Shown here: piece by piece, positions 1-10,326 of the stretch
Layout of the letters: each line of letters begins with the position of its first letter
How positions within the stretch are numbered: position 1 is the stretch's first letter
Source of the DNA: Syntrophaceae bacterium
GTDB taxonomy: Bacteria; Desulfobacterota; Syntrophia; Syntrophales; Smithellaceae
Direction of reading: 5' to 3'
DNA length: 64,000 bases
NCBI GenBank assembly: GCA_009773315.1
Contig: WRPE01000002.1
Coordinates: 43,014-107,013, forward strand
Position numbers and translations under genes: made by a program
Notes under the pieces: generated by a model
The model's database searches: none
What the model was told of the DNA's origin: nothing
What the model saw: only the letters and a program-made list of their open reading frames with translations

Positions 1-2
1 TT

Positions 3-341
3 ATTCATGCCGTTCATGAAGAAGGCGGGATTGTGATAGCCGCACATCCTTATAAATTATCCCGTGGCGGTAAATCCCACTACTACGGGGCAGGCGATCT
101 GGTTTACAAGCTAAATCTTGATGGCATTGAACTATGCCATCCTGATCATAGCGAACTGGCCATGAAAAAAGTCAAAAAAGCGATGGATGAGCTGAAAATT
201 CCCGGCACGGGCGGCAGCGACGCACACAAAATCCTTAATATCGGTTCTTATGTAACGGTCTTTGATAATCCGGTTTCTAACGAATTAGATTTTATCCGTG
301 AAATCCGTGCGGGCAGAATCCGGGCGGAAAAAAGAGTCTGA
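3..341 (+). CDS. PHP-domain metal-dependent phosphoesterase, C-terminal part (5' truncated by window edge)
   Basis: Open frame from base 3: IHAVHEEGGIVIAAHPYKLSRGG...GTGGSDAHKILNIGSYVTVF, typical PHP C-terminal motifs (AAHP, GSDAH). Confidence 0.75.
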   Translation: MHAVHEEGGIVIAAHPYKLSRGGKSHYYGAGDLVYKLNLDGIELCHPDHSELAMKKVKKAMDELKIPGTGGSDAHKILNIGSYVTVFDNPVSNELDFIREIRAGRIRAEKRV

Positions 342-377
342 TGGTGATTCTGCTAAAAATAGCGCGGAAATTCTTAT

Positions 378-3065
378 CTAGTTACCCTTGTATTTCCTGA
401 AATGCTTGACCAGTCCGCCAAAATTATCCGGCTTATATTTTTCGAAATCTTCTTCATCAACAAATACAAAATCGAAATGGATTATCCTTTGGGATTGATT
501 GATGTCGGCGCACCATTTTTTCAAGCGTTCCATTTTCAAGGGCGCATCAATTTCTTCTAATCCCTTCGTTTCCACGACAAAAATATCTTTTTCGCCTGTT
601 TTGACAAAAAAATCCGGATAATAATTGGATATATTACCTTTGGTGTCCACATAATCAAGAGTGAAATGAACGGCCAGATAGTTCTTGGCAAAAGATATAA
701 CGTCCGGCCATTTTTCGAGCGCGGAAGCAAATTGCAATTCCAAATTGCTGTCTCCGATAATTTTATTGAAGAGGCTTTTCTGTGGCACCAGATAGCCTTG
801 TTCTTTGGCCACGAATGGCCTTGTTTGACGGAGCTTTATATAATCCTTTATTTCCGCACTGCCTTTATCCTGAATGGTCAATTCATTAATTTTTGTTTTA
901 AATGTTTCCATAATAGTCTGAGCCGCGCCGGGTTCCGATAAGTTGCGTAGCGTGTTGAGATCATCAATATCAACATGATTTTTAAAAAGATGCTCCGCAA
1001 TAAAATCCCTGACTTTCGGATATAAAATATCATAACCGCTGACCAGACGCAGTTCTTTCATGATTCCCTGGGTGAAATAACCAATCACACTTCTGTAATC
1101 GCCAACGGTGTTTGATTCCAGATAGGTTACATGGTTGGTTTCGCCACTCGTAATATCCTTGAAAATAATTTCCCTTTTTTCTTCTTCCGTGTATTGCTTA
1201 TAGTCAACCTTGCGGAAATCGAAATTAGCCGGATCAATTTCTTCCAGATTTTTATAATTTCGATACATTCTTGGCGTCATAACCGGAATTTCCATGTCCA
1301 GTCTCTCAATATTTTTCCGGTCATTTTCATGGTCCACTTCGATAACAATCGGCGTTTTAGCGCCTGTGCCCGCGCCCATAGGCTTTCGTTCCAGTTCAAC
1401 GCCTTCGCTCTTTATGGACTCGACAAAATCCATGAAAGCAGGTGTGCCAACCACGCTGATATATTCAGGCACGTCGGCCCCCACGTACATTCTTCGCAAT
1501 CCACGACCCAGCGTTTGCTCGGGTAGGATATTGCTTTTAGCGGCATAGGCACGCAGGCCAACAATTGTGGTGACATTGCGGACATCCCAGCCTTCCTTCA
1601 GCATCAGCACAGAGATAATGACCTTGTAGGGGCTTTCCCAATTGTCGATTGAATTGGCGGCTTTGCGCAGAATCTCCAGTTCCTCTTTATTCTTTTTGGA
1701 ATCCGCCTCGGAGATTTCGCCGTTGTTGTTGGTGTGAATTGTTAAAATAGCGTCCTGAATTTCAGGATAAGTCGTTTTTAGATACGCTTCTACATCATCG
1801 CAGTTCTTCGTGTCGTCGGTCATCACGAAAAGGACGGCCTTCTTGCCCATCTTCTCATGCTCGGCGTAGGCCTTACGCCACTCCTCCATGCCCAGCGCCA
1901 AGTAGTCTTCATATCTTTCCGTATATTTAGAACTTTGACGTTCTTCGAGTTTGGCGCGGCTTGCCTCGTCGGGTAATACGGGATGTTTCACCACGTTTTG
2001 CGTGATCGCCTCAACTAAGGGATAATCGCAGACGGTCTGCACAAATATCGCGCCATTGTTGTGTTTGGGTGTGGCGGTAAGATCAACCTGCAAAGACAGA
2101 AAATGATCTTTCTGTTTCAGACGGTTATGAATGTCCTGGATGGATTTAAACCACGCGAGTCGGTTGTCATGAATATGATGCGCCTCATCGTTAATGACAA
2201 TCAACTCATCGATTTCGCGGACGATGACGCCCAGATCAATTTTGGAATCGTTGGTTTTCCCGACAGGCCTTTTGCCCAGGAAGTAGTCTTCCAGATTATC
2301 GTCATCAAAGCTGGGCTCAATGTCATTGCCGGCGTAAACGCGGTGAATATTGGTGAGAAAGAAATTGCCGGTTTTCCGGACAATGGAAACATCATCTTGA
2401 ATGTGCAGGGTCAATTGAAAATCATCCTGCCAGTTTTGCCCTTCGTAACCATTGTCCGGCAGCAGGGGATCTTTGAAGAATATTTTCAACCCGTCAAAAT
2501 CCGCCCGCAGTCGATCCAGAACGATAATATTCGGTGCAATCACCAGAAAATTGTTGGCCAGTTTGGAGTCTGCTTCATAAAGCTTATGAAAATAACACCA
2601 GGTGATGACCAAACTCATCACTTTTGTTTTGCCGCTGCCCGTGGCCATTTTGATCACCAGACGCAGCCAGTCTTCATCAAACATACCGGTGGAAACTGCG
2701 CCGGACGAATCAAAGCGAATCAGGTCGTATTTGTCCTTAACTTTTACGACTTCATACAGATAAATAAAGGTTTCCAACGCTTCGCGCTGGGCAAAATAAT
2801 ATTTAAAATTAAAAAGCGATCCGTCGGATTGGGGCAGAATATGCTCGCGCTGAAACCACCAGCGCAGAAGCGCCCTGCTGGTGTCGGTTGCCCCTTCATA
2901 ATCCGCGTCGCGCCAAAGGCTTACGTCCTGACGTATTTTGTGCACCAGCGGCGGCAAAAGCTTTTCATAGCTGGAATTTCTTAGCGCTTCATCCGCCGGA
3001 AACCAGCGGTATTCGGGTGGAAGTATTTCATGCGGCGACTTGGGAAAGTTCGTATGAATGGCCAT
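378..3065 (-). CDS. DEAD/DEAH-type helicase-nuclease, restriction subunit of a type III-like R-M system
   Basis: 895 aa; Walker A MATGSGKTKVMS, DEAH-like INDEAHHIHD, helicase motif LKEGWDVRNVTTIVGLRAYAAKSNILPEQTLGRGLRRMY, C-terminal PDFFVKTGEKDIFVVETKG nuclease-like motif. Confidence 0.85.
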   Translation of the reverse strand: MAIHTNFPKSPHEILPPEYRWFPADEALRNSSYEKLLPPLVHKIRQDVSLWRDADYEGATDTSRALLRWWFQREHILPQSDGSLFNFKYYFAQREALETFIYLYEVVKVKDKYDLIRFDSSGAVSTGMFDEDWLRLVIKMATGSGKTKVMSLVITWCYFHKLYEADSKLANNFLVIAPNIIVLDRLRADFDGLKIFFKDPLLPDNGYEGQNWQDDFQLTLHIQDDVSIVRKTGNFFLTNIHRVYAGNDIEPSFDDDNLEDYFLGKRPVGKTNDSKIDLGVIVREIDELIVINDEAHHIHDNRLAWFKSIQDIHNRLKQKDHFLSLQVDLTATPKHNNGAIFVQTVCDYPLVEAITQNVVKHPVLPDEASRAKLEERQSSKYTERYEDYLALGMEEWRKAYAEHEKMGKKAVLFVMTDDTKNCDDVEAYLKTTYPEIQDAILTIHTNNNGEISEADSKKNKEELEILRKAANSIDNWESPYKVIISVLMLKEGWDVRNVTTIVGLRAYAAKSNILPEQTLGRGLRRMYVGADVPEYISVVGTPAFMDFVESIKSEGVELERKPMGAGTGAKTPIVIEVDHENDRKNIERLDMEIPVMTPRMYRNYKNLEEIDPANFDFRKVDYKQYTEEEKREIIFKDITSGETNHVTYLESNTVGDYRSVIGYFTQGIMKELRLVSGYDILYPKVRDFIAEHLFKNHVDIDDLNTLRNLSEPGAAQTIMETFKTKINELTIQDKGSAEIKDYIKLRQTRPFVAKEQGYLVPQKSLFNKIIGDSNLELQFASALEKWPDVISFAKNYLAVHFTLDYVDTKGNISNYYPDFFVKTGEKDIFVVETKGLEEIDAPLKMERLKKWCADINQSQRIIHFDFVFVDEEDFEKYKPDNFGGLVKHFRKYKGN

Positions 3066-3196
3066 ATGGTCTAAAATCCTGTTTTTTGGTCTAATTGATT
3101 TTTCATAATTAACTGTTTTTATTCATTAATATTCGATCATCATCTAACAATAGATATAAATACGACTAATCACGACTAATACTAGATAGATAGTCC

Positions 3197-4018
3197 TTAT
3201 TTTTTCTTCAACTCCAGTTTTTTAATTTGCGAATCTTCCGTCAGCAGCCGCATTTGACCGATGGCGATTTTATTGAGCTTTGCCAGACGTGTTTCTTGCG
3301 GCAATCCTTCGTTGATAAAAAGAGCATTGAGATTTTCCAAATTGGACAGGCAAACCAGTTGGGCGCCATTGGCGTGATCTCTTATATTGCCTTTTTTATC
3401 ATTACTTTTATCCCGCCAGTTTTTGGCTGTCATGCCGAAAAGCGCCATATTCAACACATCCGCCTCGGATGCATAAATGATGTTGATTTGATTTTTTGTA
3501 AGTTCCGGAGGAATCAAATTTTCTTTGATGGCGTCCGTATGAATACGATAATTGATTTTCGCCAGGTTGCGTTTGATGTCCCAGCCAAGCTGCTTTTGTT
3601 CCTCTTCCTTTAATCGCTGAAACTCTTTGATCAGATATAATTTGAATTCTACGGAAATCCAGGATGCAAAATCAAAAGCAATGTCTTTATGCGCATAAGT
3701 TCCGCCATACCGCCCTGCTTTCGAAATAATACCAATGGCATTTGTTTTTTCGATCCACTGGCTCGGCGTTAAAGTAAAGCTGTTGAGACCGGCTTGTTTT
3801 TTAAACCCGTCGAATTCGACGGGTTTAAAATCTGGGTTGTACAGATGTTCCCATATCCCCAAAAATTCAATCGTATTTCTGTTGCGCAGCCAGTTTCGAA
3901 TCAAATCATCCGTTCTGTCTGTGTTTTTATATCGTGCAATATCCGTGAGACAAATATAATCTTCATCTTGCTGCTTATAGAAGGAAATGTCTTTATTCAG
4001 AACTGTAAGTTTGCCCAT
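3197..4018 (-). CDS. KilA-N domain DNA-binding protein
   Basis: 273 aa; ICLTDIARYKN...LIRNWLRNRNTIEFLGIWEHLYNPDFK...SKAGRYGGTYAHKDIAFDFASWISVEFKLYLIKEFQRLK matches the KilA-N pattern. Confidence 0.8.
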   Translation of the reverse strand: MGKLTVLNKDISFYKQQDEDYICLTDIARYKNTDRTDDLIRNWLRNRNTIEFLGIWEHLYNPDFKPVEFDGFKKQAGLNSFTLTPSQWIEKTNAIGIISKAGRYGGTYAHKDIAFDFASWISVEFKLYLIKEFQRLKEEEQKQLGWDIKRNLAKINYRIHTDAIKENLIPPELTKNQINIIYASEADVLNMALFGMTAKNWRDKSNDKKGNIRDHANGAQLVCLSNLENLNALFINEGLPQETRLAKLNKIAIGQMRLLTEDSQIKKLELKKK

Positions 4019-4027
4019 TTTACTCCT

Positions 4028-4102
4028 CGTGCAAATAAATTAGTCGTAAATATTTAATATTATTGCACTCTATTTTTATTTGCAGCGGCCCGTGCAAATA
4101 AA
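4028..4102. promoter_or_regulatory. Cluster of TGCAAATAAA repeats upstream of the KilA-N gene (possible operator)
   Basis: CGTGCAAATAAA at 4028-4039 and 4091-4102, inverted TTTATTTGCA at 4075-4084. Confidence 0.4.
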
Positions 4103-4116
4103 CAATGCTCTTGCGC

Positions 4117-6717
4117 TTATACCGTCACATCAATAATCTTCATCGTATCGTTGCCGAAGATGTCCACGACTTTGACGGCGATTTTGTAGCGGCCCGGTTG
4201 GCATTCATGATAGGGCGTTTGCAATTCCAGTGAGCGGTCTTTTTTGGTGCGGAAAGACTGCCACTCATTTTCAAAGATGAAATCGCCCGTCCACTTTTCT
4301 TCCATCTCGCCGCTGGCTTCATCCTCAACCCGGACAATTTCCCGCTTGCTTTCAAAGTCGAAATCCACGCTCCAGTAATCAATCCAATCCGTCCATTTCT
4401 TGGTGAGCACCTCACGGGTGACGATGCCGTTTTTATCTTTGGACACCTTGATGATTTTCCCCTGCTCGACAACAATTTTATTTTTGCCGTCTTTCAAGGT
4501 TTGCGCCGCATTATCGACGCTGTCCTGAGAATAGTAAACGGAAAAATCGGTCAGTTCCACGGCGACAAGGGGAAGTCCCCCTGACAAGGGGGATTTAGGG
4601 GGTTTGTTCAAACGTCGTTGCGCTACTTTTTCAAGTAAATCCTCAAACACACCTTCGATGTTGCCAAGAACTTCTGCATTCATGTAACGAACAACCTGAA
4701 CATCAAATGCATTCAGACGTTTTGTCCGTTGTGTGTCATAGTCTATGCTTTCCGCGTGAGACTCGCCGTCTATTTCAATAGCCAGCATAAGTTCGGCGCA
4801 ATAAAAATCAACAATGTATTGGTCTAGAGGCTTTTGGCGCGTGAATTTCAGATCCGCAAGTTTTTTGTTTTGCAGAACTTCATACCATAGTTTTTTTTCC
4901 GACGGCGTCGGATTGCTCCGGTTTTCCTGCGCCTTTGGAGTGAGACTGGGATCGTAGGGAACATAACCCCCCTTGCCCCCCTTGTCAGGGGGGTATTTCA
5001 CGAGCGGTTTGATATCAATATAGGAGACGTCGTGGAAAACGACCTGATTTTTTTCCACGGCTCGTTTGTCGAAGACTTCGCGGGGAATGTATTTAAGGGC
5101 GAGGTCAATGCCCTTGGCTTTTGCTTCTTCCTGAATGTTGGGAAAAAGGCCCATCTCAAATTCAAAGGCCAGAATATCCACGCGGGAAATCCGTTTTTCA
5201 CGGCACTCCAGAATAATTTCCTCCACAAATAGCCTCGTCACCGGCAGGTTGATCGGCCCAACGGACACCAACCGCCCGGCTTTCTTGCCGTGGAAGCATT
5301 TGAAGTTTTCAGCACTTTCCGCCTTGTAGGCTTTAAGAATCAGGGCAATGAAGTCTTTTTCTTTTTGTAAGAGTTGCTGCTGGCGTTCTTCTTCTCGCAG
5401 ATTCATGTTGACGCCGATGTAATGTGCCCGTTCATATTTACCGAGATTCAGGATTTCAAACGCCCTGAAGTCTTTCCCGTCTGATTTAAGCTGACGCTGG
5501 ACGCCGATCAGGCGCTTGCGTGCCGTGTGAATGGCAAACTTACCCAGATCGGAGCCGATCCACTTGCGCCCCAGCTTTTCGGCCACGGCCATCGTTGTGC
5601 CGGAGCCACAGAAGAAGTCAGCCACGATATCGTTTTCGTTGGAAGAAACCTTAATGATTCTTTCTAGCAAAGCTTCTGATTTTTGTGTTGGGTATTTAGT
5701 GTCCTCTTCAGCCTGTGAATTTACAGGGAAGATATCAGTCCAAACATCATCTATCGGTGTTCCAGGTTGTTCATCAAGATAGAGCCTCTTCTCAAGTTGC
5801 CCATCGGGGCGTTTAACCACTCTTCCCGTTTCAATAAACTTATTTATTGTCTCGTCAGTGGTCGTCCCAAGCCAATGTGGACGATAACGTCGACCTTTTT
5901 CATCGATCTGAGTATAGTGACTTTTGATGTATGCTTCTGAATATGGAGCGTATTGTGTATTAAACGTGAATTTGGTAGACTTCGTAAACCAAAACATTGA
6001 GTCATGTGCTCGACCATACTTTTTTATTCCCTTGTAGCCCGAGGAAGTTTGCCGTTTCCATCTTATGCATCCTTGATAAAAAGAATCCCCAAATATTTCT
6101 GAAAGTACAAGACGAAGATGATCAACAAGTCGCCAATCCACGTGCACATAAATACACCCATCATCGGCCAGTAGATCCCGCATCAAGCTCAACCGTTCAT
6201 AGATCATCGCAATGAAGCTGTCCGCGCCCTTGCCCCACGTGTCGCGATAGGCCAGCTCTTCCAGTACATTGGGCTTTTTCGTAAAGGTCTCGTCACCGAT
6301 TTCAATGTCCATTGAAAAATCAGCGCCCACATCAAAGGGCGGGTCGATATAAATCAACTTGATGCCGCCCTGCTTTTCTATTTCATCCCGGATCGGACCG
6401 TTTTTCAGTGAGGAAAGAATAAGCTTGTTGTCGCCCCAGATGAGTTTGTTTGTCCATCCGGTTTTCTGACGGCCTCGGAAATCAAACAGATCGCTTTGCA
6501 CACCCGTATCCGCCTGTTTCTCCGCACGCGGTTCGTCTATCTGTTCGATCACCTGAAAAGGCAAAACGATGTTGGTCACTTCATTGGTCTTGCCGTTCCA
6601 AATCAACTCCACTTCCCGTTTATCGTCAAACAATAGGAACCGATACTTATCCGGCAGCGGCTTCTCTGCCTCAATCAGTTTCAATATCTCCCGCTTTTCA
6701 TTATCCGTCAGTTTCAT
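4117..6717 (-). CDS. Site-specific DNA (adenine) methyltransferase, type III Mod-like, with internal DUF559-type nuclease insert
   Basis: 866 aa; [12 protein letters not shown] (DPPF), [27 protein letters not shown] motif; internal [53 protein letters not shown] block typical of DUF559. Confidence 0.88.
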   Translation of the reverse strand: MKLTDNEKREILKLIEAEKPLPDKYRFLLFDDKREVELIWNGKTNEVTNIVLPFQVIEQIDEPRAEKQADTGVQSDLFDFRGRQKTGWTNKLIWGDNKLILSSLKNGPIRDEIEKQGGIKLIYIDPPFDVGADFSMDIEIGDETFTKKPNVLEELAYRDTWGKGADSFIAMIYERLSLMRDLLADDGCIYVHVDWRLVDHLRLVLSEIFGDSFYQGCIRWKRQTSSGYKGIKKYGRAHDSMFWFTKSTKFTFNTQYAPYSEAYIKSHYTQIDEKGRRYRPHWLGTTTDETINKFIETGRVVKRPDGQLEKRLYLDEQPGTPIDDVWTDIFPVNSQAEEDTKYPTQKSEALLERIIKVSSNENDIVADFFCGSGTTMAVAEKLGRKWIGSDLGKFAIHTARKRLIGVQRQLKSDGKDFRAFEILNLGKYERAHYIGVNMNLREEERQQQLLQKEKDFIALILKAYKAESAENFKCFHGKKAGRLVSVGPINLPVTRLFVEEIILECREKRISRVDILAFEFEMGLFPNIQEEAKAKGIDLALKYIPREVFDKRAVEKNQVVFHDVSYIDIKPLVKYPPDKGGKGGYVPYDPSLTPKAQENRSNPTPSEKKLWYEVLQNKKLADLKFTRQKPLDQYIVDFYCAELMLAIEIDGESHAESIDYDTQRTKRLNAFDVQVVRYMNAEVLGNIEGVFEDLLEKVAQRRLNKPPKSPLSGGLPLVAVELTDFSVYYSQDSVDNAAQTLKDGKNKIVVEQGKIIKVSKDKNGIVTREVLTKKWTDWIDYWSVDFDFESKREIVRVEDEASGEMEEKWTGDFIFENEWQSFRTKKDRSLELQTPYHECQPGRYKIAVKVVDIFGNDTMKIIDVTV
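4564..4999 (-). mobile_element. Putative mobile DUF559/Vsr-like nuclease cassette inserted in frame within the methyltransferase gene
   Basis: DUF559-like coding block bounded by inverted copies of CCCCCTGACAAGGGGG(G): left ggggaagtccccctgacaagggggatttaggggg, right ccccccttgccccccttgtcaggggggtattt. Confidence 0.6.
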
Positions 6718-6837
6718 TTTTTATGATCGCTCTAATGAATTACTTTTTGTAATTAATGATTTACGCAGCCAATATACGCGCTGATGATTTTATGTCAATA
6801 AAATATTTAACTGAGATTGGAATCTAAATGCTTCTGG

Positions 6838-6876
6838 ATGCCGGATAACCTGAAGGTTACACGTCAAGTCCGGCAT
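6838..6876. repeat. Nested inverted repeat (ATGCCGGA...TCCGGCAT), REP-like
   Basis: 8-bp outer arms 6838-6845/6869-6876, inner AACC-tgaa-GGTT at 6847-6858. Confidence 0.45.
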
Positions 6877-6905
6877 GACATTTTGCTATTGGATTGAATA
6901 GAAAG

Positions 6906-6940
6906 AACGGCAGAAGCAATTGTATCCTGCCTCTGCCGTT
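6906..6940. terminator. Rho-independent-like terminator
   Basis: AACGGCAGA...TCTGCCGTT arms followed by T-run; lies just past the 3' end of the enoyl-CoA hydratase gene. Confidence 0.6.
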
Positions 6941-6950
6941 TTTTTATGAT

Positions 6951-7718
6951 TTATTCGCCGATGAAATTCGGTTCGCGTTTTTGCAGGAAGGCCGTGATGC
7001 CTTCCACGGCGTCTTTGCTGGCAGCAAGTTTCTTTGACCATTCCTGATCCACTCGCAGTCCTTCGTCGAAGCCTTTATCCATTCCGACGCTTATCCCCTC
7101 GAGCACCGCCGCCACGCAAAGCGGCGGCCGTTTGGCCAGGGCCTGGGCAAAGGCCGTTGCTTCTTTCATTAAATCGGCCGCCGGAACTACTTTATCCACC
7201 AAACCGATGGCCAGAGCTTCCGCAGACGAAAGCCTCTTGCTGAAGAGAATCATGTCGAGAGCCTTGGATTTTCCCAAAAGTCTCGGCAGTCTCTGAATGC
7301 CGCCCCAGCCGGGTGTAATGCCAAGATTCACTTCCGGCAGTCCGATAAACGCCTTGGGATTGTCCGTCATGATGCGGAAATGGCAGGCAATCGCCGTTTC
7401 GCAGCCGCCGCCCAGCGCGTGACCGTTAATGGCCGCAATGTAGGGTTTGGTGGAACGGGAAATGGCGTTCATGATCTCATTGCCGTTCGGTCCTTTGGCG
7501 ATGTTGGCAATGTCCGAAACATCCATACCGGCGGAAAAACCTTTTTCACCGGCGCCCGTGATGATCACGGCCCGGGTCTCCTTGCTTTTTTCGATTTCAT
7601 TTACGGCGTTAAAAAACTCCTCCCGAATACCCAGATTAACCGAATTCATCGGCGGACGGTTGAGCGTAATAGTGGTTACAAAGTCCTTCGTCGATACAAT
7701 AATGTTTTGGTACTCCAT
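6951..7718 (-). CDS. Enoyl-CoA hydratase/isomerase family protein
   Basis: 255 aa crotonase fold motifs: AVIITGAGEKGFSAGMDVSD, INGHALGGGCETAIACHFRI, GLPEVNLGITPGWGGIQRLPRLLG. Confidence 0.9.
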   Translation of the reverse strand: MEYQNIIVSTKDFVTTITLNRPPMNSVNLGIREEFFNAVNEIEKSKETRAVIITGAGEKGFSAGMDVSDIANIAKGPNGNEIMNAISRSTKPYIAAINGHALGGGCETAIACHFRIMTDNPKAFIGLPEVNLGITPGWGGIQRLPRLLGKSKALDMILFSKRLSSAEALAIGLVDKVVPAADLMKEATAFAQALAKRPPLCVAAVLEGISVGMDKGFDEGLRVDQEWSKKLAASKDAVEGITAFLQKREPNFIGE

Positions 7719-7749
7719 AGTTTTCTCCTTTCAAATTTTTATTCTTCAG

Positions 7750-7765
7750 TCCGGCATACGCCGGA
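7750..7765. repeat. Short inverted repeat TCCGGC-atac-GCCGGA
   Basis: Perfect 6-bp arms in the intergenic region. Confidence 0.4.
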
Positions 7766-7811
7766 TTCCGCGCTTCGCGCTCCACCTTCAGTCTTCGGTC
7801 TTCAGCCTTTC

Positions 7812-8684
7812 TTATTTCTGATGTACAAGCCGCATGCCGGGATGCGGGATTTCGAAATACGGAACATTGGTTCCTCCCAAGCTGCCGATAAAGGCTGTCC
7901 GGCGGTCTTTCCCGCCGAAACAGATATTGGCCGGCCGGCTGATGACGACGCCTTGCGGGTCTTGGACGACAATTTCCAGCCTGCCCTGCAGATCAAGGTA
8001 GCCTATGGTATTGATGGCCGGAAAAGTAACCCACAAGTTGCCTGCTTCGTCAAAGGCGATGCCGTCGGGAAAACCGAACTTCCCCAAAAACGCCGGCCCG
8101 TAAACCTCCGCAGCACCCACACTGTTGTCTTGATTAATGCGGTAACGTAAAATCCGGCGCTGCATGGTTTCGGCCACATAAACAAAATTTTCCTCTCCAT
8201 CCAGTGCGACGCCGTTGGCAAAGTAAAGGCCTTCCGCGACGATACGAGGCGGCTGATCTTTTGCGATGACCACCAGACAGCCATCCGGAATAGGGGACTG
8301 CAAAGAGGCATCGATATCGGGATTATCCGTAGAGTTGGAGACCCATAGCCTGCCTGCATAATCAAGAAAAGGGAAATTGGGTGTGAACATTTTTTTACCA
8401 CCGGCCGTTGTCATCAATACGACGTGGCTGCCTGTAGGTGCAACTGACTGGACTTCGCCGTTGCCGATGTTGGCGACAATGCAGTTGCCTTTTTCATCGA
8501 TGCAAATGCCGTTAGGGATGCCGCCCAGCGTACCGAAAAAAGATGTGCGGCCATTTGGGTCGATTCGCGAACAGCGTCCGTAACCGTCCGCCGTATAGAC
8601 GCTGCCGTCATCGAGGGCCATGACGCCTTCCGGTCTGGTCAGTCCGCTGCCGATGGTTTTAACATCCCGCAAATCAATTTTCAT
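7812..8684 (-). CDS. SMP-30/gluconolactonase/LRE family protein
   Basis: MKIDLRDVKTIGSGLTRPEGVMALDDGSVYTADG..., GIPNGICIDEKGNCIVAN, FPDGIAFDEAGNLWVTF; start chosen at the ATG overlapping the thiolase stop (TAATG). Confidence 0.82.
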   Translation of the reverse strand: MKIDLRDVKTIGSGLTRPEGVMALDDGSVYTADGYGRCSRIDPNGRTSFFGTLGGIPNGICIDEKGNCIVANIGNGEVQSVAPTGSHVVLMTTAGGKKMFTPNFPFLDYAGRLWVSNSTDNPDIDASLQSPIPDGCLVVIAKDQPPRIVAEGLYFANGVALDGEENFVYVAETMQRRILRYRINQDNSVGAAEVYGPAFLGKFGFPDGIAFDEAGNLWVTFPAINTIGYLDLQGRLEIVVQDPQGVVISRPANICFGGKDRRTAFIGSLGGTNVPYFEIPHPGMRLVHQK

Positions 8685-9868
8685 TAGGACATCCTTTCGA
8701 ATATTGTGGCGAGTCCCTGGCCGCCGCCGATGCACAAAGAACAAATGGCGTATCGACCGCCGCGACGCTTCATTTCATTGATGGCGAATAAGGCGATGCG
8801 TGTTCCGCTCATGCCGTTGGGATGACCAAAGGCAATCGCGCCGCCATTGGGATTGATTTTTTCTCTGTCAACCGGATGGCCCTGTGCTTCCATTTCTTTG
8901 ACGTCGGCCAGAACCTGCGCGGCAAAGGCTTCGTTGATTTCAATCACATCCATATCCTGCATTTTCAGTCCCGCTCGCTTGAGCGCTTTGGGCATGGCAT
9001 AGGCAGGACCGATACCCATGATCTTGGGATCAACGCCCGCCACCGCGCAGGTGACCCAGCGGGCTTTCGGCGTGTAGCCCAGTTGTTTTGCTTTTTCCAG
9101 CGTCATCACCAGAACCGCTGCGGCGGCATCATTGCGTCCCGACGAGGACCCGGCGGTGACGGTTCCATCTTTGAGAAAGGCCGGCGGCAGGGTAGCCAGC
9201 TTTTCCATGGTGGTCTCCCGCGGATGTTCGTCCGTATCGAAGATAATTTGTCCCTTCTTCTGGGGCACGTGAACGGGAATGATTTCTTCCTTGAAATAAC
9301 CGGCCTTGATCGCATGACTGGCGCGATCCTGGCTTCGGAGTCCAAAGGCATCCTGCTCTTCACGGGTTATTTTATAAAGCTTAACCAGATTTTCCGCTGT
9401 AATGCCCATGACCAGGGAGTCTTCGGGATTGGGTGCGGTTTCGCGGCGGATGATTTGCGGCGGCGTAAGTGAATAGGCGGAATCCGCGCGCGGCAGCATC
9501 CAAGGCGTCGAACTCCAGCTTTCCATACCTCCGGCGATGTAAATATCGCCCAGACCAGCCATGATCTGCGTCGCCGCAAAGTTTATGGCCTGCAATCCTG
9601 ACGAACACTGTCTTTCCACCGTGACACCGGGAACGCTGTAAGGCAAACCCGCTTTGAGCACAGCCCAGCGCGACGGATTGTAAGCCGCGTGCCAGGAGTT
9701 GGAAAGTCCCATCACGACGTCTTCAATCATATTGGGGTCAATGCCGGTTTTATCCATCAACCCCCGAATGGCCAGAGCGCCCAGTTCCTCCGGACGGAAA
9801 CGGGCGAGCGTGCCGCCCACGCGACCGATGGCGGTTCGGACGCCATCAACAATAACAATTTCCTTCAT
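8684..9868 (-). CDS. Thiolase (acetyl-CoA acetyltransferase family)
   Basis: MKEIVIVDGVRTAIGRVGG, VERQCSSGLQAINFAATQIMAG, NPNGGAIAFGHPNGMSGTR, CIGGGQGLATIFE. Confidence 0.92.
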   Translation of the reverse strand: MKEIVIVDGVRTAIGRVGGTLARFRPEELGALAIRGLMDKTGIDPNMIEDVVMGLSNSWHAAYNPSRWAVLKAGLPYSVPGVTVERQCSSGLQAINFAATQIMAGLGDIYIAGGMESWSSTPWMLPRADSAYSLTPPQIIRRETAPNPEDSLVMGITAENLVKLYKITREEQDAFGLRSQDRASHAIKAGYFKEEIIPVHVPQKKGQIIFDTDEHPRETTMEKLATLPPAFLKDGTVTAGSSSGRNDAAAAVLVMTLEKAKQLGYTPKARWVTCAVAGVDPKIMGIGPAYAMPKALKRAGLKMQDMDVIEINEAFAAQVLADVKEMEAQGHPVDREKINPNGGAIAFGHPNGMSGTRIALFAINEMKRRGGRYAICSLCIGGGQGLATIFERMS

Positions 9869-9939
9869 GATAAAAACTCCTTTCTGCTCGCTTGACGGAA
9901 AGCTATTGAACTCCGTTATGCGATGCACTGTTGATTTTA

Positions 9940-10113
<174 letters not shown>

Positions 10114-10326
10114 TCAGAATATTCAGAATATTATTGAATTTTGTATAGTAGGATAGCGATCGTCTGTCAAGCGTATTCATCGTGGGAAAATGTATTTCTT
10201 GCCCGGCAATCCGCTCTGGGACAAAAACCTTCACCTTTTTTGAATATATTATTGACACGGGCGTTGCTTCTTTCTATACTTTGAACCATTGGATGTGTTA
10301 TCAAACCGTGAAGAAGTGGATTTTAT

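Noticed and set aside
2061-2984. 307-aa plus-strand ORF opposite the restriction helicase
   Set aside because: Antisense to a convincing helicase-nuclease with intact motifs; no recognisable domain.
8822-9472. Long plus-strand ORF (216 aa) opposite the thiolase
   Set aside because: Antisense shadow of a clearly conserved thiolase; composition (His/Arg/Phe-rich) is typical of a reverse-strand artefact.
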